DNA from: Atkinsonella hypoxylon
Taxonomy: Eukaryota; Ascomycota; Sordariomycetes; Hypocreales; Clavicipitaceae
Length of the DNA: 64,000 nt
Assembly (NCBI GenBank): GCA_000729835.1
Contig: JFHB01000012.1
Coordinates: 124,001-188,000 of the forward strand
Reading direction: 5' to 3'
Part shown: piece by piece, positions 1-11,339 of the stretch
Position numbering within the stretch: the first letter of the stretch is position 1
Layout of the letters: each line of letters opens with the position of its first letter
The notes under the pieces: generated by a model
What the model was told of the DNA's origin: nothing
The model's database searches: none
Seen by the model: only the letters and a program-made list of their open reading frames with translations
Position numbers and translations under genes: made by a program

Positions 1-996
1 TACGCCGCCGCCGGCTTTGTGTCCGAACTTGAGCAAGGGCGGCTCAGATTCCAAGACAGTGCGCAAGTGAACCATCTGGTCAAAGGTTATCATGTTCCAA
101 CACCGTCTTGGTACCAGAACGAGCTGAATCATGCTCTCCTCGGCGCAGGCGCTACACGAGCACTCTGTCTGCCGGAGTTTCCAGTAAAAGCCATCTGGTA
201 TCTCATCTTGAAGATTGGAATCAATGCCATCAGTTACATTGAATTACAAGACGGCAGGGACTTGGTCATCGAGTTTGTGTCTCTTTTCGAGGCTGATAAG
301 ACCCATCAGCTTATGGAACGAGGTTGCCTGGGCGTTAAGTACGATACGGCAGGGAAGAAAATGCGCTATGTGTCCGACTCTTCTCAGGGTGACATGCAGG
401 ACCTGTATACCAGGACGGGGGGGTTGATAGAATACGTCGAGCCTGGTATCTTGCAGAAAAGGTGGGACCAAAAGCCGTTCAACGTGGACTGGCCGACCTA
501 CGGGCCGGAGCCGTGCCTTCATCACCACAAGACAGCCTCGGTGCCTCGAGAGAAATCAGGGCAGGAAGTGATCGCGGAGTACTTTGGCATTGAACTCGAT
601 GAAGTGTTGGAGTTTCTCGAGGATCGCAGGCACTTCCGGGATACGACGTATAGAATCATAGGGAGCAATATCTCCCTCACGCGTCACAAGTACAGTTGGA
701 GCATCAGTAAGGAGGACAATGTGAAGCTTCTCATGGCAAATACGCTCCATGATCCAGATTGGGCTGATGAGTGGGACGCACATTTCGAAGCGGAAGGGAC
801 GATCAATTTTCGGACTTGGGAGCGCTACGGAATGCTGGCGGCGCATCGCCGACAGCTAGCTTCTGAACAAGGCCTTGATCCATGGGTTGTGCCTCGTTGC
901 GACGGCTGTGAATGGGGGTGTCGAGGGTTGGAGATACTGCCAGTCCCGTCGATCGTCCGAGAGTGGTGCACCAAGCGCGAGGACGGCGAGGAATGA
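1..996 (+). CDS. Hypothetical protein, 5' end cut by window edge
   Basis: The reading frame is open from base 1 (YAAAGFVSEL...) to a TGA ending at 996, so the N-terminus lies outside the window. At least 331 residues are visible. The protein is acidic and rich in aromatic residues. A Cys cluster sits close to the C-terminus (CDGCEWGC), and the last residues are highly charged (CTKREDGEE). I see no signal peptide, membrane segment or catalytic motif that I can name. The Cys-x-x-Cys-x3-Cys pattern might bind a metal, but three Cys without a clear fourth ligand is weak evidence. Codon use looks normal and there are no internal stops, which supports a real gene. The family is not recognised. Confidence 0.6.
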   Translation, partial: YAAAGFVSELEQGRLRFQDSAQVNHLVKGYHVPTPSWYQNELNHALLGAGATRALCLPEFPVKAIWYLILKIGINAISYIELQDGRDLVIEFVSLFEADKTHQLMERGCLGVKYDTAGKKMRYVSDSSQGDMQDLYTRTGGLIEYVEPGILQKRWDQKPFNVDWPTYGPEPCLHHHKTASVPREKSGQEVIAEYFGIELDEVLEFLEDRRHFRDTTYRIIGSNISLTRHKYSWSISKEDNVKLLMANTLHDPDWADEWDAHFEAEGTINFRTWERYGMLAAHRRQLASEQGLDPWVVPRCDGCEWGCRGLEILPVPSIVREWCTKREDGEE

Positions 997-2617
997 TTCA
1001 AGACGGATAGCTTGCGGCACTATGGTTCTCCCTCTCAAAAAAGTGCTTTTATGGAGTTTTTTACAAAAAAAAATATCGTCACGGGGATTGGGAGCATTGC
1101 TGCAGGCAACTTTCGATGGGTTATCTTGGGAGAAGCGGAGAAAACAACACTGAATTTGGGATTTCGCTAGTGCGTTGGTAGAGATATTCGTTACGATAGC
1201 TTTAAGATTCGTAATGGAGACTAATTTGAATTGGTTGGGACGTTATATTACGATGTCGTTGGTGATGGAATATCCTGAGCTGGCCATCAATTCCACCCTA
1301 GCCGCCAATATATCAAGTCAGCCATTGAACGACCGAACCATAACACCGAAAGTCCATACTTGCAAACTCTAATCCACGGCCTCACCCTGACTGCTTCATA
1401 TTCTTACCTCACCTACACAAGATGTATCTCGTTGATATGATATACCCAACTGTATGTCTTTGGTACTAGATGCCATAGTTAGGCCCCTAACTTGAGAACG
1501 ATCAGGACCACATTTCGAAGCTTGAACTTGACTCAGTCAAGCGACTCTTTCTCGGGTTGGAGCGAGCTGCATCAACTGCCGTTCGGGTCACCATGCCACG
1601 ACCCTCATCCCAGGAGCAGCTTGCGCGGCGAAGCAATGGGACCCCTTCCGGAGTTCAAGTAAGCGACATGATGTGGTGAGGAGCGTCCCAATTTTCTTAG
1701 CACTTACTGCTTATGAACTTGAAATTATTAGCGCAACAGGAAAAATAAATATTATAGAGAACAGATAACCTTAATAAAGCCTATGGAATAGTAGCACCTT
1801 CTTCCGTAGTTATAACTCTATTCTTTACTACTAATATGAATTAAGTTACTATAAGCATATACCCCTATTTCTTTAAATAGTTAGATATACCTAGATTATT
1901 TTAAAGCTAGTTTAAATCTAAGTTGTAAAGTATGGGTATATAGTTATAAAGTGTTGCTGTGCCTAACTTATAGAGCAATAAGATTATAAATAAGTAGGTG
2001 CCAAATGGTTTGCCGCGACAATAAAAAGGGGGGCTTGCACTTGCACTTGGCTCGCTTTAGAAATCTCGTGCTAGAGACGATTGAATGAGGTATTTAATGA
2101 CAAAGTTAAACTCGAGCGTATATCTCTGAAAGTCGTGTCCGACGACAGGCTACCGGTATGCCCTGTGCATTGACTCCTGATAACTTGCAACATACAGGTA
2201 ACATGATACATTTCCCTTATCATTACTTTCTGCGAGGAGCGAATAATTGCACGGCACGTCTTGGTAAATTCGCGGACCGCAAAGACCAGACGAAAAACAC
2301 AGGGCATGGCTTGGAGAAGAATGTCCATTCCCGGATATGTATCGTGCCATAATGCCAAGATGGCGCCTTTGGTAAAAAAAAAACCGGTCCCTTTCCATGC
2401 AACGCCAAATTCATGCCCCAAACTCCACAGACATGTCATTCCATTGAAGAATGCCACTCGTCCTGGAACTCCAAGATGCTACATCAATTCTCTCCCATAA
2501 TCACAATGCTTCCCGCTAATTAGATTTCATGTTGTTGACTCTCTTTAATAATAAAAACGCCGATGGAGGTAGCGGGACTGGGGTTTCCTTTCCATTTCGC
2601 ACGGTGTCCTGCATTCT
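997..2617. other. Gene-free stretch with an AT-rich RIP-like core
   Basis: No supported gene is seen here. From about 1690 to 2020 the sequence turns strongly AT-rich, with many TA and few CG dinucleotides, which is typical of repeats decayed by RIP. The flanks (1000-1690, 2030-2617) are of ordinary composition and hold only short unrelated ORFs. Confidence 0.5.
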
Positions 2618-4144
2618 CTAGTCAACAATGAACACCTCATTATCCAACCAATTTTCATCGGGTTGTCCATGCCGTACCTCGTTCGATGGTATACTCTGTA
2701 AAGAACCCCCTTCAAAAGCTTGACTCACAGAACTATACCGCTGTTCCGGTATAAATCCTTGCTGCTTTTGTGTTCGTCGTCTATGATGAGCAGACAATTT
2801 TGCCCGTCTCTTTCTGCCCTTCTTCAAGTAATTCCTAACCAGATCAGGCGGAATATTGTCTTCTGGTTCCCAGGATGGGTTTTGCTCGGGAGGCCAATCT
2901 CCGGTCCAGCGGACAAGGAAGTACCGCACATATCCTCGACCTTCCACGTCGTAGACAGCCATATCCTCTAGCCTCTCAACGTCCCAGAGGGGTTCGTCAT
3001 CTTTGCTGACATCAAATTCAGGTGGCGGAGCGATCTGCTGCTCCACCTGCTTCTTCGCCGCGGGTTCGAACGGAGGGTCTAGATACCTTGAGCTAGCAGG
3101 CGTTCGACTTATTGAGATTGGCCCGCTTGAGGATGTGTCCCCCTCCACGGAGCGTGATATTACCTCCTTCTCTTTGACAATTTCGGGTTGGTTTTTCGTT
3201 CCTAGACCCACAACCGTAGTTTTCTTGTCTTGCGGTTGAGGATTGACATTGGCATTCTGTCTGAGTGCGAACGGAGGTAAAGGTACCGGCGTAATTTTGA
3301 TTGGACGTTTGTACTGAGTCGAAATTGCAGTGTTCCCTTGATCCATAACATCATCGACTGCCGTGTGCAAGCGTCGTTCATCATCGTCCCAGGCATCTGT
3401 GGAACTTCCATTAGAATAAACGTTTGTAAGCTCTCGAACAATCTGCTCGGACGGGCTGTTCTCCTCGTCGGAAAGGCCCTCGAAATCCGTTAGCTTCCGC
3501 TTTTGTGGCGTGGACAAGCTGAGTCCTTGGGTCATAGGTCGAGTTGAACGTTGGGGCTCTGGCTCGGGTTCAATGGCAGAAGGCTGTTCGATTTTAGTAT
3601 GTGCCGGTGGCCGATGTCTAGCTTTCCGGTTGATGCCTCTGCGCGTTTGATTATTCCATTCGGCTTCAATCTGTTGGTCCTGGTCCACCTTAGCTTCAAA
3701 AAGGGCTTCCCATTCTTCCAAAGCCCTTGGTGATACATATTGGAGGATATCCATGACGGGAACCAGCAAGCTGGCCGCTGGCAAGTCATGCCAACCAACA
3801 ATATATGTCATGCGCTTCGGAAGTGGCCTGCCATCGGCAGCTAGGCCTGGCGATGGTAACAGAATTCGCTCGATGATATAGCCTGTGCAAGTTGTGCGCG
3901 GTAAAAGTCCCACTGGCTGGAGGCTTGGACCAGTTCCAGGTACATATTTTGGTCTCGGTCGGAGCTCTACTATGATTTTCGAGGATTTCGGTGCGTATAG
4001 AGGTGTTGACGTCTCTGAGGTGTGCAGTTCCTCGTCCGAGCCATCTGACAGCACGACGGTCTCCATTGCTACACACTCAGCAAGCAGGGCATTTCCACAT
4101 GAGCCATGTGTGTTTCTAGCGGCAAAAACACGGTCAAGCTTCAA
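2618..4144 (-). CDS. Chromodomain-containing protein
   Basis: This is a single-exon frame of 508 codons plus stop. A chromodomain-like block lies at about residues 400-450: a run of acidic and aromatic residues (WDVERLEDMAVYDVEGRG) leads into YFLVRWTGDWPPEQ, SWEPEDNI and a basic helix (YLKKGRKRR). The three aromatic-cage positions Y, W and W of chromodomains appear present. The middle (about 170-390) is low complexity, Pro/Ser-rich and probably disordered. The N-terminal part has a second beta-rich block (TYIVGWHDLPAASLLV) that might be a degenerate chromo-like fold. Translation could start at Met1 or at Met27 (METVVLSDGS); the latter gives an acidic start like many chromatin proteins. A role in recognising methylated histone is inferred from the domain only. 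Confidence 0.75.
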   Translation of the reverse strand: MKLDRVFAARNTHGSCGNALLAECVAMETVVLSDGSDEELHTSETSTPLYAPKSSKIIVELRPRPKYVPGTGPSLQPVGLLPRTTCTGYIIERILLPSPGLAADGRPLPKRMTYIVGWHDLPAASLLVPVMDILQYVSPRALEEWEALFEAKVDQDQQIEAEWNNQTRRGINRKARHRPPAHTKIEQPSAIEPEPEPQRSTRPMTQGLSLSTPQKRKLTDFEGLSDEENSPSEQIVRELTNVYSNGSSTDAWDDDERRLHTAVDDVMDQGNTAISTQYKRPIKITPVPLPPFALRQNANVNPQPQDKKTTVVGLGTKNQPEIVKEKEVISRSVEGDTSSSGPISISRTPASSRYLDPPFEPAAKKQVEQQIAPPPEFDVSKDDEPLWDVERLEDMAVYDVEGRGYVRYFLVRWTGDWPPEQNPSWEPEDNIPPDLVRNYLKKGRKRRAKLSAHHRRRTQKQQGFIPEQRYSSVSQAFEGGSLQSIPSNEVRHGQPDENWLDNEVFIVD

Positions 4145-5539
4145 AAGTGTACTCTAATGTTCCCGGGACAAATAAAAAACAAGAAAAATGTCAACAGTCA
4201 ATGCTAGACTTCAAATGCTTCGTGTTCAAGGTGTGTCGCGGCCCTAAAGCGAGTTCGATTTGTGCTAAATATCTGGAGACGACTAGAGCACATCATGACT
4301 AAGCAGAGAGACCAACCTACAACTTTGTCACTACACTCAAGCTTCTCCCATTTATGGGCAATAAGCCCCTCCAAAACGCGAACGAGACTTCAAAAGACGC
4401 TTTATATCCGCTGCAATACAAGCAGCTCTTTTCCTTAAACAAGGAATCAACACTACACTACCTCCTTCAACACCAAAAAACCCCTAAATTTAAAGCACCT
4501 CTCTCGAACGCTAGTCCTTGCCAATCTGGCCGTCTAATCTCCTTCAGTTTATCTTGTACGTCTGCTCTTGTCTCCCCAGCCACCCCCTGTAACAGCAATG
4601 GAACTGACTACTTTCACCGAATCAAGGGATCGGCACCCTGTAACATTCATGACGGGCATCAGCGCGTTTGCCTTCCTTGGGCTCTAGCCCCAAACGCCTC
4701 TCGCTTGGTGCATGGCGATGAAGGCCACCCGGAAACAGCTCGCTGCCTCGATCTTCTTCGTCCACTGGCTTTCTTAAGTGGCATTAAGAAGCACCCGGAT
4801 TCTGAACGTGCGATGCCCTCCTGAATGTCTCTCAGCCAGATTCCCTAGCAGGGCCGTCCACAAAGAACAATAGTTCTCTGCGTTACGAGATATCGCTTCT
4901 TTTATGTCTCAAGTGGCACCCGGAAAGCAACATTGAACATTTGGAACCGGTAGGCACTGGCACAGCCTTGCCCCCAGATCCATTGCAAAGCGAATGCGGC
5001 CAAATGCAGATTAAATCGTCGCAATGCTTGGTCTTGGGAAGAGATGTCAATCCGAGATCCGCTGCCTTCGTTACTCTGACGACTACAATGCATAGTAACC
5101 AGAATCAATACTGCGGCAGGATGTTCCTCAGATCATAGCGCAATGCCTATCTAAACACGACACCTGGATTATTTCTAGTAGCAGAAGGCCCCCATTGTTG
5201 TCGTATGCCCGTGTGGCATGACAATGAAATCATTTTTATTCTCTCAATACATATTGACTACATATTTCGGAACATTATCACCTGTCGTTCACCTGGAACT
5301 GAAGTGTGGTGGGCAGTCCTGGCAGCTGGCGGCCAGCTGGTATTTCCCAGAAATTTTCATAACATTGCACCCTTCTCCTACCCTTCGTCCCTTCTGGTCG
5401 TTTTATCAAACCTTATCAAATTTGAGACAAAGAACATCATCTCTTCTTGTTCTTAAGCAACTTCACTATCTCAACCCCGCAACATCAGATCTATACTACT
5501 ACAACTCACTACCACACCACCATAAAATTCTCTGGGAAG
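4145..5539. other. Intergenic, likely 5' region of the chromodomain gene
   Basis: About 1.4 kb without a supported gene. An ORF at 4354-4824 (156 codons) has low-complexity, Ser/Leu/Pro-heavy composition and no homology that I recognise. I see no clear RNA gene or repeat. Confidence 0.4.
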
Positions 5540-6720
5540 ATGGCTAGTCCTGAAGCCTACTCGCTCTTTGAACGAGACTTCCAGATGGATACCAGAAGAT
5601 TCATGTCTCTGGCAAAGAACTGAAATGCGGAGCTCGTGCACTCGCCCACAGTCTCAAGGTTCAACGTAAAGATGAAGCCAGCTATCAAGTTCCCTCTACC
5701 AGATCCATGATCAATATCATAAAAAAAAGTAGTGGGCAGGCTACTCGTCACATGCAACTTCCAGAGATGCCTACGAACAATTTTCTGGTCGACCAGCGCA
5801 CTCTCGCTCTAGACTCCGTCACCTCCTCTACTTACCGCCTCGGTGTCTTTTGTGAACCTCGCTAGGTCTTCCTCGTTTCCATGCCAAACATAACTTGGAT
5901 CATGGTGGACCGTCTTGATCCCACGATGCCCAATCATTACTCTGGACTGCAGCGTTTGCAGCCAGTGGTTGATGAACCCGTCACTTCCCCCAATCCTTTT
6001 TCCCTGAGGCACCTGCTGTTCCCTCTCCAACGCTGAAAGAAGACTCTACCTTGGGACAGGACCAGTCCAGTAAGCAAGGCACCTGGGGACAAGGCAAGGA
6101 TGGTCAGAAAGATCGAGCTCAATCCGACAATAATCAAAATCAGTCTGGAGATAACGAAGAGCAATCAGACGATGCCAAACTTGATCGTACCAAGAATCTA
6201 CAAAAGCTCTTCCGTGGGATCAACATGGGCAAAGCGATTATATTGAAAGACAATAAACCATTACCTGGCCGTCACCCAGACTACCTTCGCAGAGTCGGTG
6301 CTAGTCAGGTCCCAGTCATCCACGACTTTGCGGAGATCTTCGTCCATGACTTCATCCCAGAATACCTCATTGTGCTCTATGTTCGTACAATGGCATTAAG
6401 TCACTCAATGTTGCAACCTTGCTCTTCCCCTTGTGGGATGGCGAGATCAAAACCAACTCCTACAACATTTACGATAATTTCGACCTCTTAGCCAAACGGT
6501 TGCCTCATTCTGACAAGCCTTCGTACGACTTGACCTTTGCGAGCTCCACTCAAAAAGTAGAATAGGGTCAAAGATTTCGCCGAGAAATACGACTTGAATG
6601 GACAGACATTAATAAGATGCACACCACCTTGGGGCGATCGTTGAATACGGCAAGATCTGCCGCATTGATGTCACTATTCCCTCTGCCTCAGTTACTGCCC
6701 TCAGGCACTCCGTGTTCTGA
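5540..6720 (+). pseudogene. Decayed OTU-like hypothetical gene
   Basis: Protein-like sequence runs through several frames broken by stops and frameshifts. It begins at ATG 5540 (MASPEAYSLFERDFQMD). The frame then changes near 5590 into KIHVSGKELKCGARALAHSL. It continues past an in-frame TAG near 5864 into VFLVSMPNITWIMVDRLDPT and then NHYSGLQRLQPVV. Another frame change near 6030 leads to an acidic Gln/Asn-rich linker (6051-6200) and NLQKLFRGINMGKAI. The pairing of a Cys-Gly-x-Arg-Ala-Leu block with a later His-Tyr-Ser-Gly block resembles the Cys and His boxes of OTU-type cysteine proteases, so I read it as an OTU-like family. That family call is tentative; the disrupted state is clear. Confidence 0.55.
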
Positions 6721-6907
6721 AATTGTATCCTGGTAGACGTTCAAGCTTCTCTTAAGCCTCTCGTCGAACCCTTTCTCGGATCTATCCGCGATGAGCCATG
6801 CTGGCAATTCCCGCTGACATTTGGTATGCTTGCTATCAAGCTGCGTTCAGCTGTCCTAACGAAGGTTCTAATAATCTTGACAAGGACATAATGAATGACG
6901 TCCGTGA

Positions 6908-7354
6908 TATTGCTCACCCGCGCCTGCGCCTTTTGCCTATGCCCCCGTTGCAACTCCCCAAGCCCCCGCGTCCCGACGTCCCGCCCCCGTGGTGCCTTCC
7001 TCGGCCTTCGAGGACTTTTCGCCTGTCCCTATGGACATGAGCCCCGTCTCCGTGCTCTCGACTCCCGCGCCCGCGCCCGCTCCCGTCCCTTAGGGTTTCC
7101 CTAAGGGGTTCGCTGGCGAAATGCGTCAGGAGATGTCCCTGCTCCGTCCGGAGGTCGCGAGTGCCAATCAGGTCTCGCGCCAACTTTTCTCGGCCTACTT
7201 GGAGCATGTCACGCCGACGCGTCCCCCGCGTCGCGAGGTCCCGTGGCTAACAACAACACCCCTCGCTGTGCCAGTGGGGACTTTGTCTAGTCCTGTCGCG
7301 CCCTCGCCCTCTATACCTTCGTGTCCAGCGCGCCGATCTGGGAGTGTGCCCTGA
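6908..7354 (+). pseudogene. Ala/Pro-rich ORF remnants next to the fold-back repeat
   Basis: This GC-rich segment stands out from the AT-rich DNA around it. One frame (6908-7093) reads as a Pro/Ala-rich tail (PAPAPFAYAPVATPQAP) followed by FEDFSPVPMDMSPVS and a TAG. A second frame (7121-7354) reads MRQEMSLLRPEVASANQVSR and ends PARRSGSVP. The two look like one C-terminal region split by a frameshift near 7093-7120. Its position directly against a large inverted repeat suggests that it came with a mobile element, but I recognise no transposase or reverse transcriptase motif. Confidence 0.35.
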
Positions 7355-7366
7355 CCTCGCACCGCC

Positions 7367-7793
7367 CCTAGTTTCTTTTCGTGCTTCTCTTTTTCCCCTT
7401 CTGTTCTGTTTTCCTCCGTTCCATAACTGGAAAAGTATGTTGGCGTACTAACAATATATACGCTAGGGTTAAATGCTTCTAGCGCTATATTAATCTGTCA
7501 AGTTAAAGTCTTTTGGAACAGGTCCGCTATGCTAAGCTCACTAGAAACAAAGCGATCCTATATATAAATTGGCGACCACTAATTTATCTGTAGGATCGCT
7601 TCGTTTCTAGTGAGCTCGATATAGCGGACCTGCTTAAAAAGACTTTAATTTAACGTATTATTATAGCGCTAGAAGCAGTCAACCCCGGCTTATATGTTGT
7701 TAGTACGCTAACATACTTCTCCAGTTATAGAACGGAGGGAAACAGAAAAGAAGGGGAAAAAGAGAAGCACGACAAGAAACCCCTAGAGTACTT
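7367..7793. repeat. Large imperfect inverted repeat (fold-back element)
   Basis: The left arm (7367-7570) and right arm (7581-7793) are reverse complements over about 200 bp, with only about 10 bp between them. Matching landmarks are CCTAGTTTCTTTTCGTGCTT at 7367 against the complement of 7793 inwards, ACTGG...AGTATGTTRGCGTACT, TCTAGCGCTATA, AGGTCCGCTAT and CTCACTAGAAACRAAGCGAT. Most differences are C/T or G/A transitions, with a few short indels. The arms carry no gene. Such a structure fits a fold-back transposon relic or two copies of one element end inserted head to head. Confidence 0.8.
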
Positions 7794-8792
7794 TTAGGTA
7801 GGAAGCACACCAAAAGTGACCATTCCTGATTTAGCTAGATGCAGTGGTGCATTTGTTTTCTCCGGTGGGAAATTGATGCCCCCGCGGGCGCGGCGGGAAC
7901 CTCGAAGTGGGCAGCTGAGGCCTCAGAGGCAGGGACAGCAGCGCGGGCAATTGAATAGCGAAGGCGGGCGAGTCTCTATGCAGAAGAAGTAACGTTAAAG
8001 CTTAGCATTGTGGGCAAAGATGTACAGATTCTAGTTGCAGCCTTGATAAGCATGTATGCAGGGCGCGCAACCCCTTCCCTAGCCTACGCAGCACTAGTGC
8101 TGCCCCTTAGTGCGCAAGTCATTCTTGTATAGCTTACAGACGTAATTTACAAGTTTTCTATTACTCCCCTACTATCACGTCGCTAACTTCCCCCTGTGCC
8201 AATGAAAACAAGGCTCATCGCTTTGATACATGATGCTATGAAATGGCATCATATTTATCGTGACCCCTGGGAAAGAAAGCTTCCTAAAGAAAAACTGGGG
8301 TGAGGCCAACGTCAACACATTTGATTGTACAGAGCTAAAGCCTATGTTCCGTGCAATCGCTGAAGCTAGGTTGGTTCCAATCTCAACCGATGAATCTCCT
8401 AGTGACGCCAATGACGCGGGATTAACAGTGTGTAGCATTAAATTGTCAGACGACAGTAAGGATTGAAAGTCATATGCTAATTCTGTATTCTAAATCATAG
8501 CCTTAATTTCATTCTTTCAGGCATAAGCCAATGGAAGGGAAGGGCTAAAGAGATACGCTTTTATATGTATATAAATGTTCGTTAGTTTCATGGTAATAGG
8601 AATGCATTTATGTCAGAAAAAATCTTGTTCCCTATGCCGCGCTACGTGCATAAATTCCCGTGTCTCGGTGATTCTGGGTAACCTCGTTTGGCCAGTTCGC
8701 CTCATTGCAGCTCAGCACTGGAGTATATCCAAAAACTGATTTTGGTATGCCTGTTCGTTTAGATCGAACCACTCTATGCCATTACATTGAAC
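7794..8792. other. Intergenic, no supported gene
   Basis: I see no convincing gene. A 68-codon ORF at 8260-8466 is coding-like in places (NTFDCTELKPMFRAIAEARL) but has no recognisable domain. A short palindrome CAGCACTAGTGCTG lies near 8088. Confidence 0.35.
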
Positions 8793-10010
8793 TTACAATC
8801 GGCTGTTGCCTTCCTGAGGAACCTTAACCACCACCTTGCCCCATGTTCCGCGTCCTGACAGAGCGGCCAGCGCGTCCTTGACTCGATCCAGCCCTACAAA
8901 CTCCTCGTCTGTGAACTCTGTGCTCCTGAGCTTTCCCTCTTTAACGAGTTTTGTGATGCCCTTCCACACGACGGGAATGGTCTCCTTTTCATTGATGCTG
9001 TACGCACCCCAGTGAATGCCCACGAGCGCAATGTTCTTCAAGAGGACCTTGTTCATAGCGACCTTCTCGATGGCTCCGCCGGCGAACCCGACGATAAGAA
9101 TCCGGCCATTCCAAGCAGTGCACTTGGTGGACTTGTCCACTAGGCCAACAGGATCAAAGACAATGTCGACGCCACGACGCTTGGGTGTGAGCTCCTTCAC
9201 CTTGGCGGGCCAATCCGGATTCTTGTAGTCGAGGACGTGATCTGCGCCAAAGGACGTGGCGACTTCGAGTTTTCGCGGCGTAGAGGCAGTTGCAATTACT
9301 GTAGCACCGAATGCCTTGGCGACTGAGAAGAAAAAATAAATCAATCCTCCGTCAGTTTTGGTCTTCGAGGTCAAGCTTGCAAGGACCGCACATGTCCCGT
9401 ACCTTGGACAGCCGCAAGGCCGACGCCCCCCGCAGCAGCATGAACAAGCACGTAGTCTCCCTTCTTCACGTTGGCTCGGACGACCAAAGCTCCGTAGCTA
9501 GTAGGAGCGGTGACGAACAGGCCAGCGGCTTCAGTGAAAGACCAGCCTTCCGGCACAGGCAGCATAGACGCCTCCGTCGCTACGCACTTTGTGGCATACG
9601 CTCCTTGTGAGGCACCGAAGACGTGAGCTCCCTTGGGGAACTTGGGGTTTTGGGAGACCTTGGGGGTAGAGACAACGACGCCGGCGAACTCGGCGCCGGC
9701 GATCCAGGGTAGAGCTACATGGTGTTAGGAGTCAGACTGATGACGCGGCGAAGTGGTTCCCTTGCAGTACGTACGTGGCTGATTCTGGTATTTGCCCGCG
9801 ATCTGGAGGACATCAAAGAAATTGGTGGCTGCAGCGCGGACCTCAATCACGTAGTCGTCATCCTTGGGGACTAAGTCTGGCAGTTCTGTGACCTTGAGCT
9901 CCTTCGGGCTCTGGAGCAATACACCGTGGTGGTTAGCCTGCGGACATGGTGATGTTGGTTTTGGACGGGAGGCGTACCTTGACATATTCTTTGATCTCGA
10001 TGCCCTTCAT
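8793..10010 (-). CDS. Zinc-free MDR quinone oxidoreductase (zeta-crystallin type)
   Basis: There are four exons: 10010-9978, 9910-9775, 9714-9403 and 9322-8793, giving 336 residues. The first exon is only 33 nt (MKGIEIKEYVK) and is joined to SPKELKVTELP. All three introns have GT...AG ends and the joins restore family motifs: NQP|PLPWIAGAEFAGVV across intron 2 and GLAAVQ|VAKAFGATVIATA across intron 3. The Rossmann nucleotide-binding loop is HAAAGGVGLAAVQ. No catalytic zinc ligands are seen, which fits the NADPH:quinone oxidoreductase branch of medium-chain dehydrogenases. The protein should be soluble and reduce quinones or enones with NADPH; the natural substrate cannot be told. Length matches the family (about 330). 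Confidence 0.88.
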
Positions 10011-11339
10011 TATCGCTCTGACTTGGACAGCTGGAAAATGGTCTAACTAAGCCAGAAATGAACGGGGAGCAAGAAGTCACCTGCTGGCCACCCGGATGGT
10101 GGTTGAGAACTTGAGGCTGTGGGAGCCGAGGCACCCAGCTTATTCGCGGAGCACCGATTGGATTGGCATCTTCAACAGGGGCCTGACCATTTATTTAACC
10201 TGAATCAAGGTCCAGATCAGGTTCAGTCCTAGGGACTTCATTGCGTTGCCGGCATCTCCTGCGCGATGGCGTTTGCAAATAGCATCAAATGGATTTCCTT
10301 GGCAAAATTCAGCAACGTGATTCGAATCGTCATCATGTGAAATAGATATAGATATGTGGGACTTTCTCCTACGATTGACGAATCATACTAGTACTAGGCT
10401 CATGACCCACAGGAACAACAACTTTATGACGATAACTTTCGGGAGCTTCAAAGGAGATTTCTGGCTCAGAAATCTAGGATTCTTGGATTCGTTTGAAAAC
10501 TAAGTTAATGTAATGCCTGCATTTGTTTGTTTGTGGGGAAAGATCTGACAGTCACTACGATCAAGGAAGGCACTTGAAGGCACTTGGGCCGCCAGCCGTA
10601 CACAGCTGTCCCTGTCAAATGAAGATATGACAGCGTATCAACAAGCGCTCCTCAAGTTATCAACTGCGTTTTCACAAAAGTTCCCGTCTCACCTTCTTCA
10701 CTAAACACCTCCCCTTGTCAGAATCCCCCGGGCAGCTCCACGCATCTCGTTCATCCTCCAACATAAGGCCTAGACACGTTTCACATGTTTATGACGCATG
10801 CGCCTGCAGGAGGGTCCGATCCTTCGAGAGTTCGAGTTCGTTATTGATCTGAACGAATATGATGTCGATACTTTCCAAGAAATATGAGTAGCTGGGGGAT
10901 GCGACACTAGGTGGTGCGTCAAGAGTTAGAGCACGCTTGGACGAGAGATAAACTGGCGACAGGTATAACAAGAGTTCAAGATACAAGTGGAGGCGTACTC
11001 TGTCAGTGCACTCGCTGGTTGAGGATTGCCTGCCACTAAGCGAGACATTGTGTTAGCGTTTTCGTCAAACTGCCCGTAATAGCTTCCACCCGTCTAGCCA
11101 CATCGAAAGCTCGTAACCTCCCAGCGTGGCAGCTTCCTCTTCTCCACCACATCCAACCGGACATTTCCCTCTCCTCTGTACCGCGACAAGGTGCAACTGT
11201 CCCATCCACCAAATACCAAGACAACGGAACCCGGAAAAAAAAGGGAAAAGAAAGGGAAAAAAAAAGGAAAAAATTAAGCACGCAACACCGCTGTGCCCGC
11301 CGCCCTCCCACCAATTAAAAACAAACCAGGTCCACGACC
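10011..11339. other. Intergenic between oxidoreductase and E2 genes
   Basis: This is the shared upstream region of two divergent genes, about 1.3 kb long. No supported gene lies in it. A short A/G-rich run (about 11235-11275) lies in the presumed 5' leader of the E2 gene. Confidence 0.4.

Noticed and set aside
4354..4824. 156-codon plus-strand ORF
   Set aside because: Composition is irregular, there is no domain or start context, and it lies in the presumed promoter of the chromodomain gene. No coding support.
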